DNA from: Methylobacterium platani
GTDB taxonomy: Bacteria > Pseudomonadota > Alphaproteobacteria > Rhizobiales > Beijerinckiaceae
Reading direction: 5' to 3'
Assembly (NCBI RefSeq): GCF_001653715.1
Contig: NZ_LWHQ01000034.1
Coordinates: forward strand, 1-64,000
DNA: 64,000 nt
This document shows, piece by piece, positions 57,288 through 64,000 of the stretch. Positions within the stretch are counted from its first letter, which is position 1; every line of letters starts with the position of its first letter. The notes under the pieces are model-generated. The model ran no database searches. It saw only the letters and a list, made by a program, of their open reading frames with translations, and had not been told where the DNA came from. Made by a program: the position numbers and the translations under genes.

Positions 57288-57321
57288 GCCGCTCGGCCCT
57301 CGACGTCGAGGGCCGAGCGGC
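57288..57321. promoter_or_regulatory. 34-bp perfect palindrome
   Basis: The arms GCCGCTCGGCCCTCGAC (57288-57304) and GTCGAGGGCCGAGCGGC (57305-57321) are exact reverse complements with no spacer. It lies 79 bp upstream of the sugar-binding-protein start and 85 bp downstream of the kinase stop, both on the minus strand. It could be a terminator hairpin for the kinase gene or an operator for the transporter. The absence of a loop and of a T tract makes both readings uncertain. Confidence 0.6.
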
Positions 57322-57406
57322 AGCGCTGCCGCGAGCGTAGTGCAAGAGAAGCGGCCGTGGGAAGCGGCTCGCCGCGGGGACCCCGAAATAATCCCCGCGG
57401 TCCGGG

Positions 57407-58555
57407 CTACGCCGCCGCGAGATCGAGCGTCAGGGCGAAGCACGCCCCCTTCGCACCCGATACCTGCAACTCCCCGCCGAGCTGGCGGGCAAGCCCGTGG
57501 ATCACCCGCATGCCGAGGCTGTGGCGGGCGGCCCCCGCGTCGAAATCCCCGGGCAGGCCGACGCCGTCGTCGGAGACGCTCAGGCGCACCTTGTCGGCGC
57601 CGTCCGGCCAGGCCTCGACCCGCACCGGACCGTGGGCGCCCGGATAGGCGTACTTGATCGCGTTGGTGACGAGCTCGTTGACGAACAGCCCGAGCGGGAT
57701 CGCGAGGTCGGCCGGGATCGGCATGGCGGGGGCCTCGCAGGTGATGGCGTGGCCGGGCGCGCTCTCGCGCAGCTTCTCGCACAGGGCGCCGAGGAAGCCC
57801 GACAGCTCCACCGCCGCGAGGTCGGGCTGGCGCCAGAGCTGGTCGTGGACCTGGGCCACGGCCTCGACCCGCGAGCGGGCATCGGTCAGGGCGTCGCGCG
57901 CCTGCTGGCTCTCGGTGGTGCGGGCCTGGAGCGAGAGCAGGCCGGCCACGGTGGCGAGGCTGTTCTTGACCCGGTGGCTCATCTCGCGGGTCAAAAGCTC
58001 CTGCCGGTCGAGGGCGGCCTGGAGGCGGGCCTCCGATCGCTGGCGCTCGATGGCGCCGCCGAGCAGGTTGGCGAAGCCCTGCATGAAGGCGATGTCGGCC
58101 TCGTCGAACTGGCCCTCGCGGGTGTCGTCGACCTCGAGCACGCCGAAATCGCCCTCGCGGTTCCGGATCAGCACGTTGAGCGCCCGGCGCACGCCGTGAT
58201 CGGCCATCAGCTGCGGGGTGCGGAAGCGGCGCTCGTTCTCGAGGTGGTTCGAGATCACCGGTCGGCCGGTCTTGAGGGCGTAGCCCGCCGGCGAGGCGAG
58301 GTCGGCCCCGACGAGCGCGTGGCCGACCACGTTCGGCCCCCAGCCGACGCCCGCGATGACGAGCAGCGTGTCCTGGCCCGGCTTGTACTCGAGCGCCTTG
58401 CAGAACTGCGCCGACATCCCGTCCGCGCACAGCTCGGTCGCCCGCTGCAGGAGCCGGCCGAGATCGTCGGCGCGCAGGGCCTCGACGCCGAAGTCGGACA
58501 GGATCTTCTGCTGCTTGAGGCGGTAATCGAGATCCGAACGGCTGAGCTCCGCCAT
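57407..58555 (-). CDS. GAF-domain sensor histidine kinase (HWE/HisKA_2 type)
   Basis: A 382-aa soluble sensor kinase. An N-terminal GAF domain (about residues 15-165) is followed by the phosphoacceptor helix LTREMSHRVKNSLATVAGLLSLQAR, typical of the HisKA_2/HWE-like group, and a HATPase domain with FVNELVTNAIKYAYP, DDGVGLPGDFD and LGMRVIHGLARQLGGEL. Such kinases often work in the alphaproteobacterial general stress response or light sensing. The ATG at 58555 (MAELSR) is chosen over 58669. No response regulator is adjacent. It lies upstream of the sugar transporter on the same strand, separated by the palindrome. Confidence 0.87.
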   Translation of the reverse strand: MAELSRSDLDYRLKQQKILSDFGVEALRADDLGRLLQRATELCADGMSAQFCKALEYKPGQDTLLVIAGVGWGPNVVGHALVGADLASPAGYALKTGRPVISNHLENERRFRTPQLMADHGVRRALNVLIRNREGDFGVLEVDDTREGQFDEADIAFMQGFANLLGGAIERQRSEARLQAALDRQELLTREMSHRVKNSLATVAGLLSLQARTTESQQARDALTDARSRVEAVAQVHDQLWRQPDLAAVELSGFLGALCEKLRESAPGHAITCEAPAMPIPADLAIPLGLFVNELVTNAIKYAYPGAHGPVRVEAWPDGADKVRLSVSDDGVGLPGDFDAGAARHSLGMRVIHGLARQLGGELQVSGAKGACFALTLDLAAA

Positions 58556-58829
58556 CGTGCGTGGTCCTGTCCTTTCCCTGCGCAAGGTGCGGGGTCTGTC
58601 TGGAATCGGGGCCGTCAGCGTGGCCGCGGCATCCGGATCAGTGGGTTCACGTCTGCCCGGGTGGGTCAAGCATGCAGGTGCGCGGTGCCAGCATGCCGCA
58701 TCGCGCCATTGCCGGAAATCCTAGGCCCGGAAACCCACCGTTTGCCGGCCCCCTCCGAAAGCGGATCTGTCCGCCTCCCGCACGACGCCCATATGGTGCG
58801 GTGCAGTGCCCACAGAGGAGCGCGGATCG

Positions 58830-59039
58830 ATGCTGCGCCTCATCGCCTTCGGCATCCTCGCGGCAGCGGCCGCGACGATCGCGGTCGCCCTCCTGCGGCC
58901 GCCCGCCTCGCGGGCGCAGCAGGCGGCGGAGTATTGCCGGCCGCCGCTCAAGTTCGCCGCCGGGGCCTGCGTCGCCCAATGCCCGGCCGGCTACGAGGAT
59001 ACCGGCCGGACCTGCGTGTTCCGCAACATGTCGCGCTAG
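58830..59039 (+). CDS. Small secreted cysteine-rich protein
   Basis: A 69-aa protein with an N-terminal signal or anchor helix (LIAFGILAAAAATIAVALL) and a short exported part containing four Cys (YCRPP, GACVAQCPAGY, GRTCVF), which could form two disulfides. The ATG at 58830 has AGAGGAG about 9 nt upstream, whereas the GTG at 58806 lacks a clear site. No known family was recognised. It is convergent with the HxlR gene, five bases apart. Confidence 0.7.
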   Translation: MLRLIAFGILAAAAATIAVALLRPPASRAQQAAEYCRPPLKFAAGACVAQCPAGYEDTGRTCVFRNMSR

Positions 59040-59044
59040 AACCG

Positions 59045-59431
59045 TCAGGCTGCGCGCGACCCCGCCTCGGGCGATGCCTCCGGCGTCGCGTGGGCGTCGC
59101 CCCAGGCCTTGAGCGCCCGGATCACCGGCGCGAGGCTGCGGCCGCGCGCGGTCAGGCGGTACTCCACCCGCGGCGGCACCTCGGCGTAGACCGTGCGGTG
59201 CACGAGCCCGTCCGCCTCCAGCTCGCGCAGCTGATTGGTCAGCATGCGCTGGGTCACGTTCGGCATCCGGCGGCGGAGGGCGCTGAAGCGCAAGGCTCCC
59301 TCGGGCTCGGGCACCTCGTCGAGCAGGTGGTAGAGGATCACGCCCTTCCACTTGCCGTCGATCAGCTGCAGCGTCGCCTCGACGGCGCAGCCCGGGCTGC
59401 AATCCAGGCTGCGGTGCCGGGTGCGGGCCAT
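59045..59431 (-). CDS. HxlR-family transcriptional regulator
   Basis: A 128-aa winged-helix regulator. Family signatures are [46 protein letters not shown] and [16 protein letters not shown]. Near the N terminus it has CSPGC, two Cys where redox- or quinone-sensing members (YodB, QorR) carry their sensing Cys. It is divergent from a quinone oxidoreductase-like gene, with a short inverted repeat in the shared 97-bp promoter. Repression of that gene with release by quinone or electrophile stress is the likely logic, by analogy. Confidence 0.9.
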   Translation of the reverse strand: MARTRHRSLDCSPGCAVEATLQLIDGKWKGVILYHLLDEVPEPEGALRFSALRRRMPNVTQRMLTNQLRELEADGLVHRTVYAEVPPRVEYRLTARGRSLAPVIRALKAWGDAHATPEASPEAGSRAA

Positions 59432-59465
59432 CACGGTATCCTTTTCGACACTAGGGGCGCTGCAT

Positions 59466-59481
59466 GTGCGTTCTTGCGCAC
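59466..59481. promoter_or_regulatory. Inverted repeat in HxlR/oxidoreductase promoter
   Basis: GTGCG-TTCTTG-CGCAC forms 5-bp arms around a 6-bp spacer between the divergent genes. Location and symmetry suit a dimeric HxlR operator controlling both. Confidence 0.45.
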
Positions 59482-59528
59482 CGGGAGGGTAGCGGTCATC
59501 TCCGGCGTCGTCATCAAGGAGCCCGCCC

Positions 59529-60545
59529 ATGCGCGCCGTCGGTTACCAGACCTCCCTGCCGATCGAGGACGAGGCCGCCCTCCGGGACATCACCCTCCCC
59601 CGCCCGGAGCCCGCGGGCCGCGACCTCCTGATCGAGGTCCGGGCGGTGTCGGTGAACCCCGTCGACACCAAGGTGCGCCGCCGCGCCGCCCCGGAGGCCG
59701 GAAGCTGGAAGGTGCTGGGCTGGGACGCCGCCGGCATCGTGGTGGCGGCCGGCCCCGAGGCGACGCGGTTCCGCCCCGGCGATGCGGTGTTCTACGCCGG
59801 CGCCCTCGAGCGGCCCGGCACCAACGCCGAGTTCCATCTCGTCGACGAGCGCATCGTCGGCACCAAGCCGGCCTCGCTCTCCTTCGCCGAAGCCGCGGCG
59901 CTGCCGCTCACCGCGATCACCGCCTGGGAGACCCTGTTCGACCGCCTCGACGTGCGCAAAGCCGTGCCGGGGGCGGCCGATGCCGTCCTCATCGTCGGCG
60001 GCGCCGGCGGCGTCGGCTCGATCGCGACCCAGCTCGCACGCCAGCTCACCGACCTGACGGTGATCACCACGGCCTCGCGGCCGGAGACGCAGGAATGGAG
60101 CCGGTCGCTCGGCGCCCACCACGTGGTCGATCACGGCGCGTCGCTGGCCCAGGGCGTCGCCGCGCTCGGGATCGGCGCCCCGGGCCTGGTCTTCTCGACC
60201 ACCCACACCGACAGCCATCTCGCGGCGATCGCCGAGCTGATCGCGCCGCAGGGCCGGCTGGCGCTGATCGACGACCCGGCGACGCTCGACGTGTCGATCC
60301 TCAAGCGCAAGAGCCTGTCGCTGCACTGGGAGTTCATGTTCACCCGGCCGATGTTCGGCACGGCGGACATCGCCGCGCAAGGCGCGCTGCTCGACGAGGT
60401 GGCGCGGCTCGTCGAGGCCGGGCGCCTGCGCACGACCCTGGCCGAGCATTTCGGGCCGATCACCGCCGCGAACCTGCGCCGGGCGCACGCCCTCCTGGAA
60501 AGCGGGCGCGCGAAGGGGAAGATCGTGCTGGAGGGCTTTGCCTGA
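59529..60545 (+). CDS. Zinc-type alcohol dehydrogenase/quinone oxidoreductase
   Basis: A 338-aa medium-chain dehydrogenase/reductase of the QOR/ZADH branch. The N-terminal domain has [18 protein letters not shown] and [13 protein letters not shown]. The NADPH-binding motif is [19 protein letters not shown]. No catalytic zinc ligand pattern (GHE) is seen, so it is a quinone- or enal-type NADPH reductase rather than an alcohol dehydrogenase. The C-terminal segment [12 protein letters not shown] is typical of the subgroup found next to HxlR genes. It probably detoxifies quinones or aldehydes under control of the divergent regulator. Confidence 0.88.
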   Translation: MRAVGYQTSLPIEDEAALRDITLPRPEPAGRDLLIEVRAVSVNPVDTKVRRRAAPEAGSWKVLGWDAAGIVVAAGPEATRFRPGDAVFYAGALERPGTNAEFHLVDERIVGTKPASLSFAEAAALPLTAITAWETLFDRLDVRKAVPGAADAVLIVGGAGGVGSIATQLARQLTDLTVITTASRPETQEWSRSLGAHHVVDHGASLAQGVAALGIGAPGLVFSTTHTDSHLAAIAELIAPQGRLALIDDPATLDVSILKRKSLSLHWEFMFTRPMFGTADIAAQGALLDEVARLVEAGRLRTTLAEHFGPITAANLRRAHALLESGRAKGKIVLEGFA

Positions 60546-60593
60546 GGAAGTTCGGGAGGACGCCCCCGACCCGGCGGTCCTGACACCATGCAT

Positions 60594-60630
60594 CGTCATC
60601 CCGGGGCCGCGCAGCGGAACCGGGGATGAG
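60594..60630. repeat. Short palindromic repeat, type 2 copy b
   Basis: CGTCATCCCGGGGCC..AGCGGAACCGGGGATGAG matches the repeat at 52294-52331 in most positions and is itself an imperfect palindrome. It lies between convergent genes, just downstream of the oxidoreductase. Confidence 0.6.
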
Positions 60631-60680
60631 CCTGTGTGGCGGGGACGTCGATGACTGACGATCGAGGCGGTCCGCTGCCG

Positions 60681-61124
60681 TCAGCGCATCACCTGCCGGT
60701 ATGCGCGGTGCGTCTTCGCACGGGCGTGATACCGGTGCTTGACCGCATTCCGGGCCCGCGCGCTCCGCACCCGCGGCGCGTAGCCGGGCTCGCCATAATA
60801 ACCCGCCGGCGCGTAGCCGTACCCCGGCGCCTGGTACTGGTAGGCGCGCACCGGCCGCATCGGGGCCTGGATCGCGTCGTAGGGGCCGTGCCCGGTCCGC
60901 GCCCGGTAGGCCGCGCCGGCGAAGTCGCCCGGGGTCGGCGGCGTGCCGGGCTGCGAGAAGCTGGTCTCGGGCCGGTAGGCCGGACCCCACCCGATTCCGT
61001 CGTCGCCGGCCGGGTCCGGACCCGGAATCCCGGTGACGTAGCCGACGCTCTGAGCCGCGGCCGGCAGGGCGGCGGCGACGCAGGCGAGGCCGAGCAGGCC
61101 GGCCGCGAGGAGGCGTGCGCGCAT
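60681..61124 (-). CDS. Hypothetical secreted protein, Tyr/Gly/Pro-rich
   Basis: A 147-aa protein with a clear signal peptide (RARLLAAGLLGLACVAAALPAAAQS). The mature part is rich in Pro, Tyr and Gly with a stretch YQYQAPGYGYAPAGYYG and a basic His/Arg/Lys-rich C terminus (HRYHARAKTHRAYRQ). It is probably exported and partly disordered. No family was recognised. The ATG at 61124 has GGGAGAAGGA upstream. Another small secreted protein gene lies 29 bp upstream on the same strand, so the two may be one transcript. Confidence 0.65.
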   Translation of the reverse strand: MRARLLAAGLLGLACVAAALPAAAQSVGYVTGIPGPDPAGDDGIGWGPAYRPETSFSQPGTPPTPGDFAGAAYRARTGHGPYDAIQAPMRPVRAYQYQAPGYGYAPAGYYGEPGYAPRVRSARARNAVKHRYHARAKTHRAYRQVMR

Positions 61125-61153
61125 GGACGGTATCCTTCTCCCTGGGTGCGAAA

Positions 61154-61519
61154 TCAGTAGGCCCGGCTGCCGAGGACGTAGTCGGCCATGCGGTGCGGGC
61201 GGTTGAGCGGGCCCTCGCTCACGGCGTCGTTGTAGTAGCCGAAGCCGGTCGGCCCGAAGGCGCCGCCATTGGTGACGGCCGCGACCGGCACCGCGCGGAT
61301 GGCCACCAGCCCGGTCGGGCCGACCGGCATTGGTCCGACGATCACTCCGGGCGAGACCTGCAGCACGACGGGGCCGGGCGCGGCGGCGCGGTTGTAGATG
61401 TCCGGCTCGACGGCGGGTGGGCGCACGCGCACGGGCAAGGGCGACTGTGCGAGGGCCGGACCCGAGAGGCCGACCAGGGCGGCGAGCGGCAGGATGAGAC
61501 GACGGTCCACGCGGGGCAT
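61154..61519 (-). CDS. Hypothetical secreted protein
   Basis: A 121-aa protein with a signal peptide (RRLILPLAALVGLSGPALAQS). The mature part contains Pro/Val-rich short segments (VRVRPPAVEP, VVLQVSPGVIVGPMPVGP) and ends NRPHRMADYVLGSRAY. No known domain was recognised. It precedes the other small secreted gene on the same strand by 29 bp, suggesting an operon of two envelope proteins. Confidence 0.65.
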   Translation of the reverse strand: MPRVDRRLILPLAALVGLSGPALAQSPLPVRVRPPAVEPDIYNRAAAPGPVVLQVSPGVIVGPMPVGPTGLVAIRAVPVAAVTNGGAFGPTGFGYYNDAVSEGPLNRPHRMADYVLGSRAY

Positions 61520-61645
61520 CCTCCGGTGACGGATGCCGGATCAACGCATGGTGAGCGGCGCCCGGTTCCAGGGCGCGGCGTGGTGTCCGGGTCGAGACCG
61601 CGACGGCCCCGAGCCGATGTCAGCCCCGAAACGCGAGTCCCGGGC

Positions 61646-61861
61646 TCACCCCTTGGTGCGGACCACGACCTCGCGCTCGCGCTGCACCCGCTCGCAATCG
61701 GCCCAGTAGCCGTTGAGCAGCACGGGCGTCGAGGAACAGCGATAGGCGACGTCGGGGCCGGGGGCCGGGACGGGGTCGCGGGCGATGATCGGGTTCGGCG
61801 CGCAGGCGGCCGGCAGGGCGGCCGCGGCGGCGAGAACGACGAGCTTCAGCGAGCGACGCAT
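61646..61861 (-). CDS. Small putative lipoprotein
   Basis: A 71-aa protein with a lipoprotein signal. The hydrophobic segment LKLVVLAAAAALPAAC ends in a lipobox (LPAAC). The mature part has two more Cys (YRCSSTP and WADCERV) that could form a disulfide, and ends in the charged stretch QREREVVVRTKG. No family was recognised. It is the third small envelope gene in a row on the minus strand. Confidence 0.65.
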   Translation of the reverse strand: MRRSLKLVVLAAAAALPAACAPNPIIARDPVPAPGPDVAYRCSSTPVLLNGYWADCERVQREREVVVRTKG

Positions 61862-61998
61862 CGGATACCCAGGGTGGAGCGGAACCTTGGCCGCACCCTG
61901 ACGCCGTGCAGGCGCCGGATCAACCCGGGGCCGGGCCGGAGGGCGGCCGGGAGCGCGATTGCGCCTCCCCTGTCGCCCCCCGGCCACAAGTCGTGCGG

Positions 61999-63219
61999 TC
62001 AGCCGACCTTCTGCATCGGCACGATGTTGTGCAGGGTGCGGTCGGCATTGTCGAAGAAGCGGCGGATGTTGCGCGCCGCCTGGCGGATGCGCTGCTCGTT
62101 CTCGACCAGCGCGATGCGCACGTAATCGTCGCCGTGCTCGCCGAATCCGATGCCCGGCGCCACCGCCACGTCGGCCTTCTCGACCAGGAGCTTCGAGAAT
62201 TCGAGGCTGCCGAGGCCGCGGAAGCGCTCCGGGATCGGCACCCAGGCGAACATCGAGGCCGACGGCACCGGGATGTCCCAGCCGGTCTTCTGGAAGGCGT
62301 CGACCATCGCGTCGCGGCGGCGGCGATAGGTGGCGCGCATCTCGTGGATGCAGTCCTCGGGGCCGTTGAGCGCCGCGGTGGCGGCGACCTGGATCGGCGT
62401 GAAGGCGCCGTAATCGAGGTAGGATTTCACCCGGGTCAGCGCGGCCAGCAGGCGCTCGTTGCCGACCGCGAAGCCCATCCGCCAGCCGGCCATCGAGAAG
62501 GTCTTGGACAGGGAGGTGAACTCCACCGCCACGTCGATCGCCCCCGGCACCTGCAGGACGGAGGGCGGCGGGTTGTGATCGTCGAAATAGACCTCGGCAT
62601 AGGCGAGGTCGGAGAGCAGGATCAGCTCGTGCTTCTTCGCGAAGGCGACGAGGTCGCGGTAGAAGTCGAGCGAGGCGACGTAGGCCGTCGGGTTCGAGGG
62701 ATAGCAGACCACCATCGCCACGGGCTTGGGGATCGAGTGCTGCATCGCCCGCTCGGCCGCCGGGAAGAAGGCCGGCGTCGGCTCGGCCGGGACGGACCGG
62801 ACCACGCCGCCGGCCATCAGGAAGCCGAAGGCGTGGATCGGGTAGCTCGGGTTGGGCACCAGCACCACGTCGCCCGGCGCCGTGATGGCCTGCGCCATGT
62901 TGGCGAAGCCCTCCTTGGAGCCGAGGGTGGCCACGACCTGCGTGTCGGGGTTGAGAGAGACGCCGAAGCGGCGCTGGTAATAGTGTGCCTGGGCGCGGCG
63001 CAGGCCCGCGATGCCCTTCGAGGCCGAGTAGCGGTCGGTGCGCGGCTTGCCGGCGGTCTCGACCAGCTTCTCGATCACGTGGCGGGGCGCGTCCAGGTCC
63101 GGGTTGCCCATGCCGAGGTCGATGATGTCGGCGCCGTTGGCGCGGGCGGCGGCCTTGATCCGGTTGACCTGCTCGAAGACGTAGGGGGGCAGTCGCTTGA
63201 TGCGGTGAAAATCGGTCAT
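61999..63219 (-). CDS. alaC: Alanine aminotransferase (AlaC-like)
   Basis: A 406-aa fold-type I PLP aminotransferase closely following the AlaC pattern: FHRIKRLPPYVF at the start, IDLGMGNPD, RYSASKGIAGLRRA, LGSKEGF, VLVPNPSYPIH, CYPSNPTA and the PLP Lys in SLSKTFSMAGWRMGF. Glutamate-pyruvate transamination is the likely reaction; annotation as LL-diaminopimelate aminotransferase is a common alternative for this subgroup. The ATG at 63219 starts at the conserved MTDFHRIKRLPPY; the frame is open to 63267. It appears monocistronic. Confidence 0.93.
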   Translation of the reverse strand: MTDFHRIKRLPPYVFEQVNRIKAAARANGADIIDLGMGNPDLDAPRHVIEKLVETAGKPRTDRYSASKGIAGLRRAQAHYYQRRFGVSLNPDTQVVATLGSKEGFANMAQAITAPGDVVLVPNPSYPIHAFGFLMAGGVVRSVPAEPTPAFFPAAERAMQHSIPKPVAMVVCYPSNPTAYVASLDFYRDLVAFAKKHELILLSDLAYAEVYFDDHNPPPSVLQVPGAIDVAVEFTSLSKTFSMAGWRMGFAVGNERLLAALTRVKSYLDYGAFTPIQVAATAALNGPEDCIHEMRATYRRRRDAMVDAFQKTGWDIPVPSASMFAWVPIPERFRGLGSLEFSKLLVEKADVAVAPGIGFGEHGDDYVRIALVENEQRIRQAARNIRRFFDNADRTLHNIVPMQKVG

Positions 63220-63359
63220 GGCCGGGTCCTGGATCGGCGCCGCCGCTGCGACGCGCGTGTCACACACGCTGTCTAGAGTGGTTTTCGGGGAAGAGGAAGT
63301 TCGCGGGAGCGGGAACTTCCGGGGGGTGGACTCGCGCTGCGGGGCCCCCGGGTCGCAGG

Positions 63360-63419
63360 GCTTGCGTCACCTGGGCTTGCGTCACCCGGGCTTGCGCCAG
63401 CCGGCCTTGCGTCACTCGG
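63360..63419. repeat. Four tandem 15-bp repeats
   Basis: Four consecutive units close to GCTTGCGTCACCCGG fill 63360-63419 with a few substitutions. The array starts after alaC's upstream region and runs into the last codons and stop of the minus-strand lipoprotein gene. It might be a slippage-generated minisatellite. Confidence 0.75.
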
Positions 63420-63810
63420 CCGGCAGCACCCTGGGCGGCGCCGGCGGCTTGACCGCCCCGCCGACCTTGGCGGCGTCCCGGCCCTTGGCCTCGTTGCGCT
63501 GGCGGCTGGCATCGAGCTCGGCCTCGAGCTGCTGCACGCCGGCCGCCGACTTGGCACGGGTCTCGCGGGGCGGGGCCGAGACGCCGACCGGCAGGAAGTC
63601 GCCGTTGCCGCGGCGCGACTGCACCACGAAGTCGGGTGCCGCGACCTCCTTCGGCCCGAAGCCGGCCGATTTCGCGGCGTCGCGCACCGAGGCGCCGTCG
63701 AGGACGCAGCCGCCGGTCAGGAGGCAGGCCGCCAGGGGGGCGAGGAGCATTGCGGCGCGGAGGGGGTTGGGCGAAAGGGATTTGGGCGAAAGAGCGGGGA
63801 ACGCGGGCAT
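63412..63810 (-). CDS. Hypothetical lipoprotein
   Basis: A 132-aa protein with a lipoprotein signal. Hydrophobic residues 20-33 are followed by the lipobox-like LLTGGC. The mature part is charged and includes a short coiled-coil-like helix (VQQLEAELDASRQRNEAKGRDAAK), then a Pro-rich tail. No family was recognised. The reading frame ends within the 15-bp tandem repeat array, so the C terminus may vary between strains. Confidence 0.6.
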   Translation of the reverse strand: MPAFPALSPKSLSPNPLRAAMLLAPLAACLLTGGCVLDGASVRDAAKSAGFGPKEVAAPDFVVQSRRGNGDFLPVGVSAPPRETRAKSAAGVQQLEAELDASRQRNEAKGRDAAKVGGAVKPPAPPRVLPAE

Positions 63811-63955
63811 GACGTCTGGGAAACCTTGCGCGAGGGCACCGTGGCGGTGAGGAAACCCGGTCCGGTCATCTGGCGGAACCGGCGGTCTGGGACGATATCT
63901 TGTCGGAAAGGCGGCTCGTCACGGCGAGCAGCGGACAACAGGGAGGAGAACGCGC

Positions 63956-64000
63956 GTGACCGCTGAGAGGAGTACCGCGCCGGTCGCGGATGTGGAGGCC
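63956..64000 (+). CDS. Start of an unidentified gene (truncated by window end)
   Basis: A GTG at 63956 with GGGAGG about 8-9 nt upstream opens a frame that runs to the window end (VTAERSTAPVADVEA). It probably begins a gene continuing beyond the window. Fifteen residues do not permit identification. Confidence 0.5.
   Translation, partial: MTAERSTAPVADVEA

Noticed and set aside
59529-60545. Zinc alcohol dehydrogenase assignment
   Set aside because: The catalytic zinc ligands are not seen, so a quinone/enal reductase reading is preferred.
63360-63419. Possible CRISPR array
   Set aside because: Units are 15 bp, directly adjacent and without spacers, and no cas genes are present.
63273-63557. 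Frame with Ala-Ser-Pro-Gly-Asp repeats near 63.4 kb
   Set aside because: It is just the 15-bp tandem repeat read in another frame. The lipoprotein frame has a lipobox and better start.

Overview
The window looks like a chromosomal stretch of a Methylobacterium-like alphaproteobacterium (Hyphomicrobiales). This is inferred from very high GC, frequent GTG starts with GGAGG-type ribosome sites, a MucR/Ros regulator, an alphaproteobacterial class A RNase P RNA, and a division/cell-wall cluster of alphaproteobacterial type. The genus is my best guess and not proven. No tRNA, rRNA or CRISPR array was found.

Layout. 1-867: an IS5-type insertion sequence made by -1 frameshifting. 1.1-9.7 kb: a GGDEF/EAL protein, AMP nucleosidase plus an unknown partner, a TrmO-like tRNA methyltransferase, a flippase/CelD-like surface polysaccharide pair, and a uronate dehydrogenase-like gene. 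9.9-15.2 kb: an SMP-30 lactonase, a ureohydrolase, an MFS exporter, an AraC regulator and a zinc-ligand-poor MucR protein. 15.5-21.5 kb: an MBOAT/SGNH/SGNH O-acetylation cassette, then an Orn/Lys/Arg decarboxylase coupled to a GNAT acetyltransferase. 21.9-27.1 kb: oxalate decarboxylase, a serine beta-lactamase-fold hydrolase, a haloacid dehalogenase and an MHS-type transporter. 27.1-27.9 kb: a lower-GC two-gene HEPN module. 28.1-34.1 kb: a TAXI binding protein, TypA, a cardiolipin synthase-like PLD protein and an endonuclease/exonuclease/phosphatase protein.

34.2-43.2 kb is a minus-strand division/cell-wall operon read rsmH-ftsL-ftsI-murE-murF-mraY-murD. It is interrupted between mraY and murD by a palindromic repeat element, and it ends in the phosphatase-family gene where ftsW-murG-murC usually follow. 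rnpB lies upstream of rsmH. 44.2-50.3 kb: a 56-aa HTH-like protein, glyoxalase I, aminopeptidase N and a PAS sensor kinase. 50.3-58.6 kb: GST plus a branched-chain-type binding protein, an acyl-CoA synthetase, a sugar ABC importer without an ATPase gene, and a GAF/HWE kinase. 58.8-64.0 kb: small secreted proteins and lipoproteins, a divergent HxlR/quinone oxidoreductase pair, and the aminotransferase alaC.

Most of the region is ordinary housekeeping and catabolic sequence. The least explained parts are the HEPN pair (27109-27901), the three palindrome-bounded intergenic elements (around 21.7, 31.7 and 35.7 kb), and several tightly coupled pairs of a known enzyme with an unknown partner.
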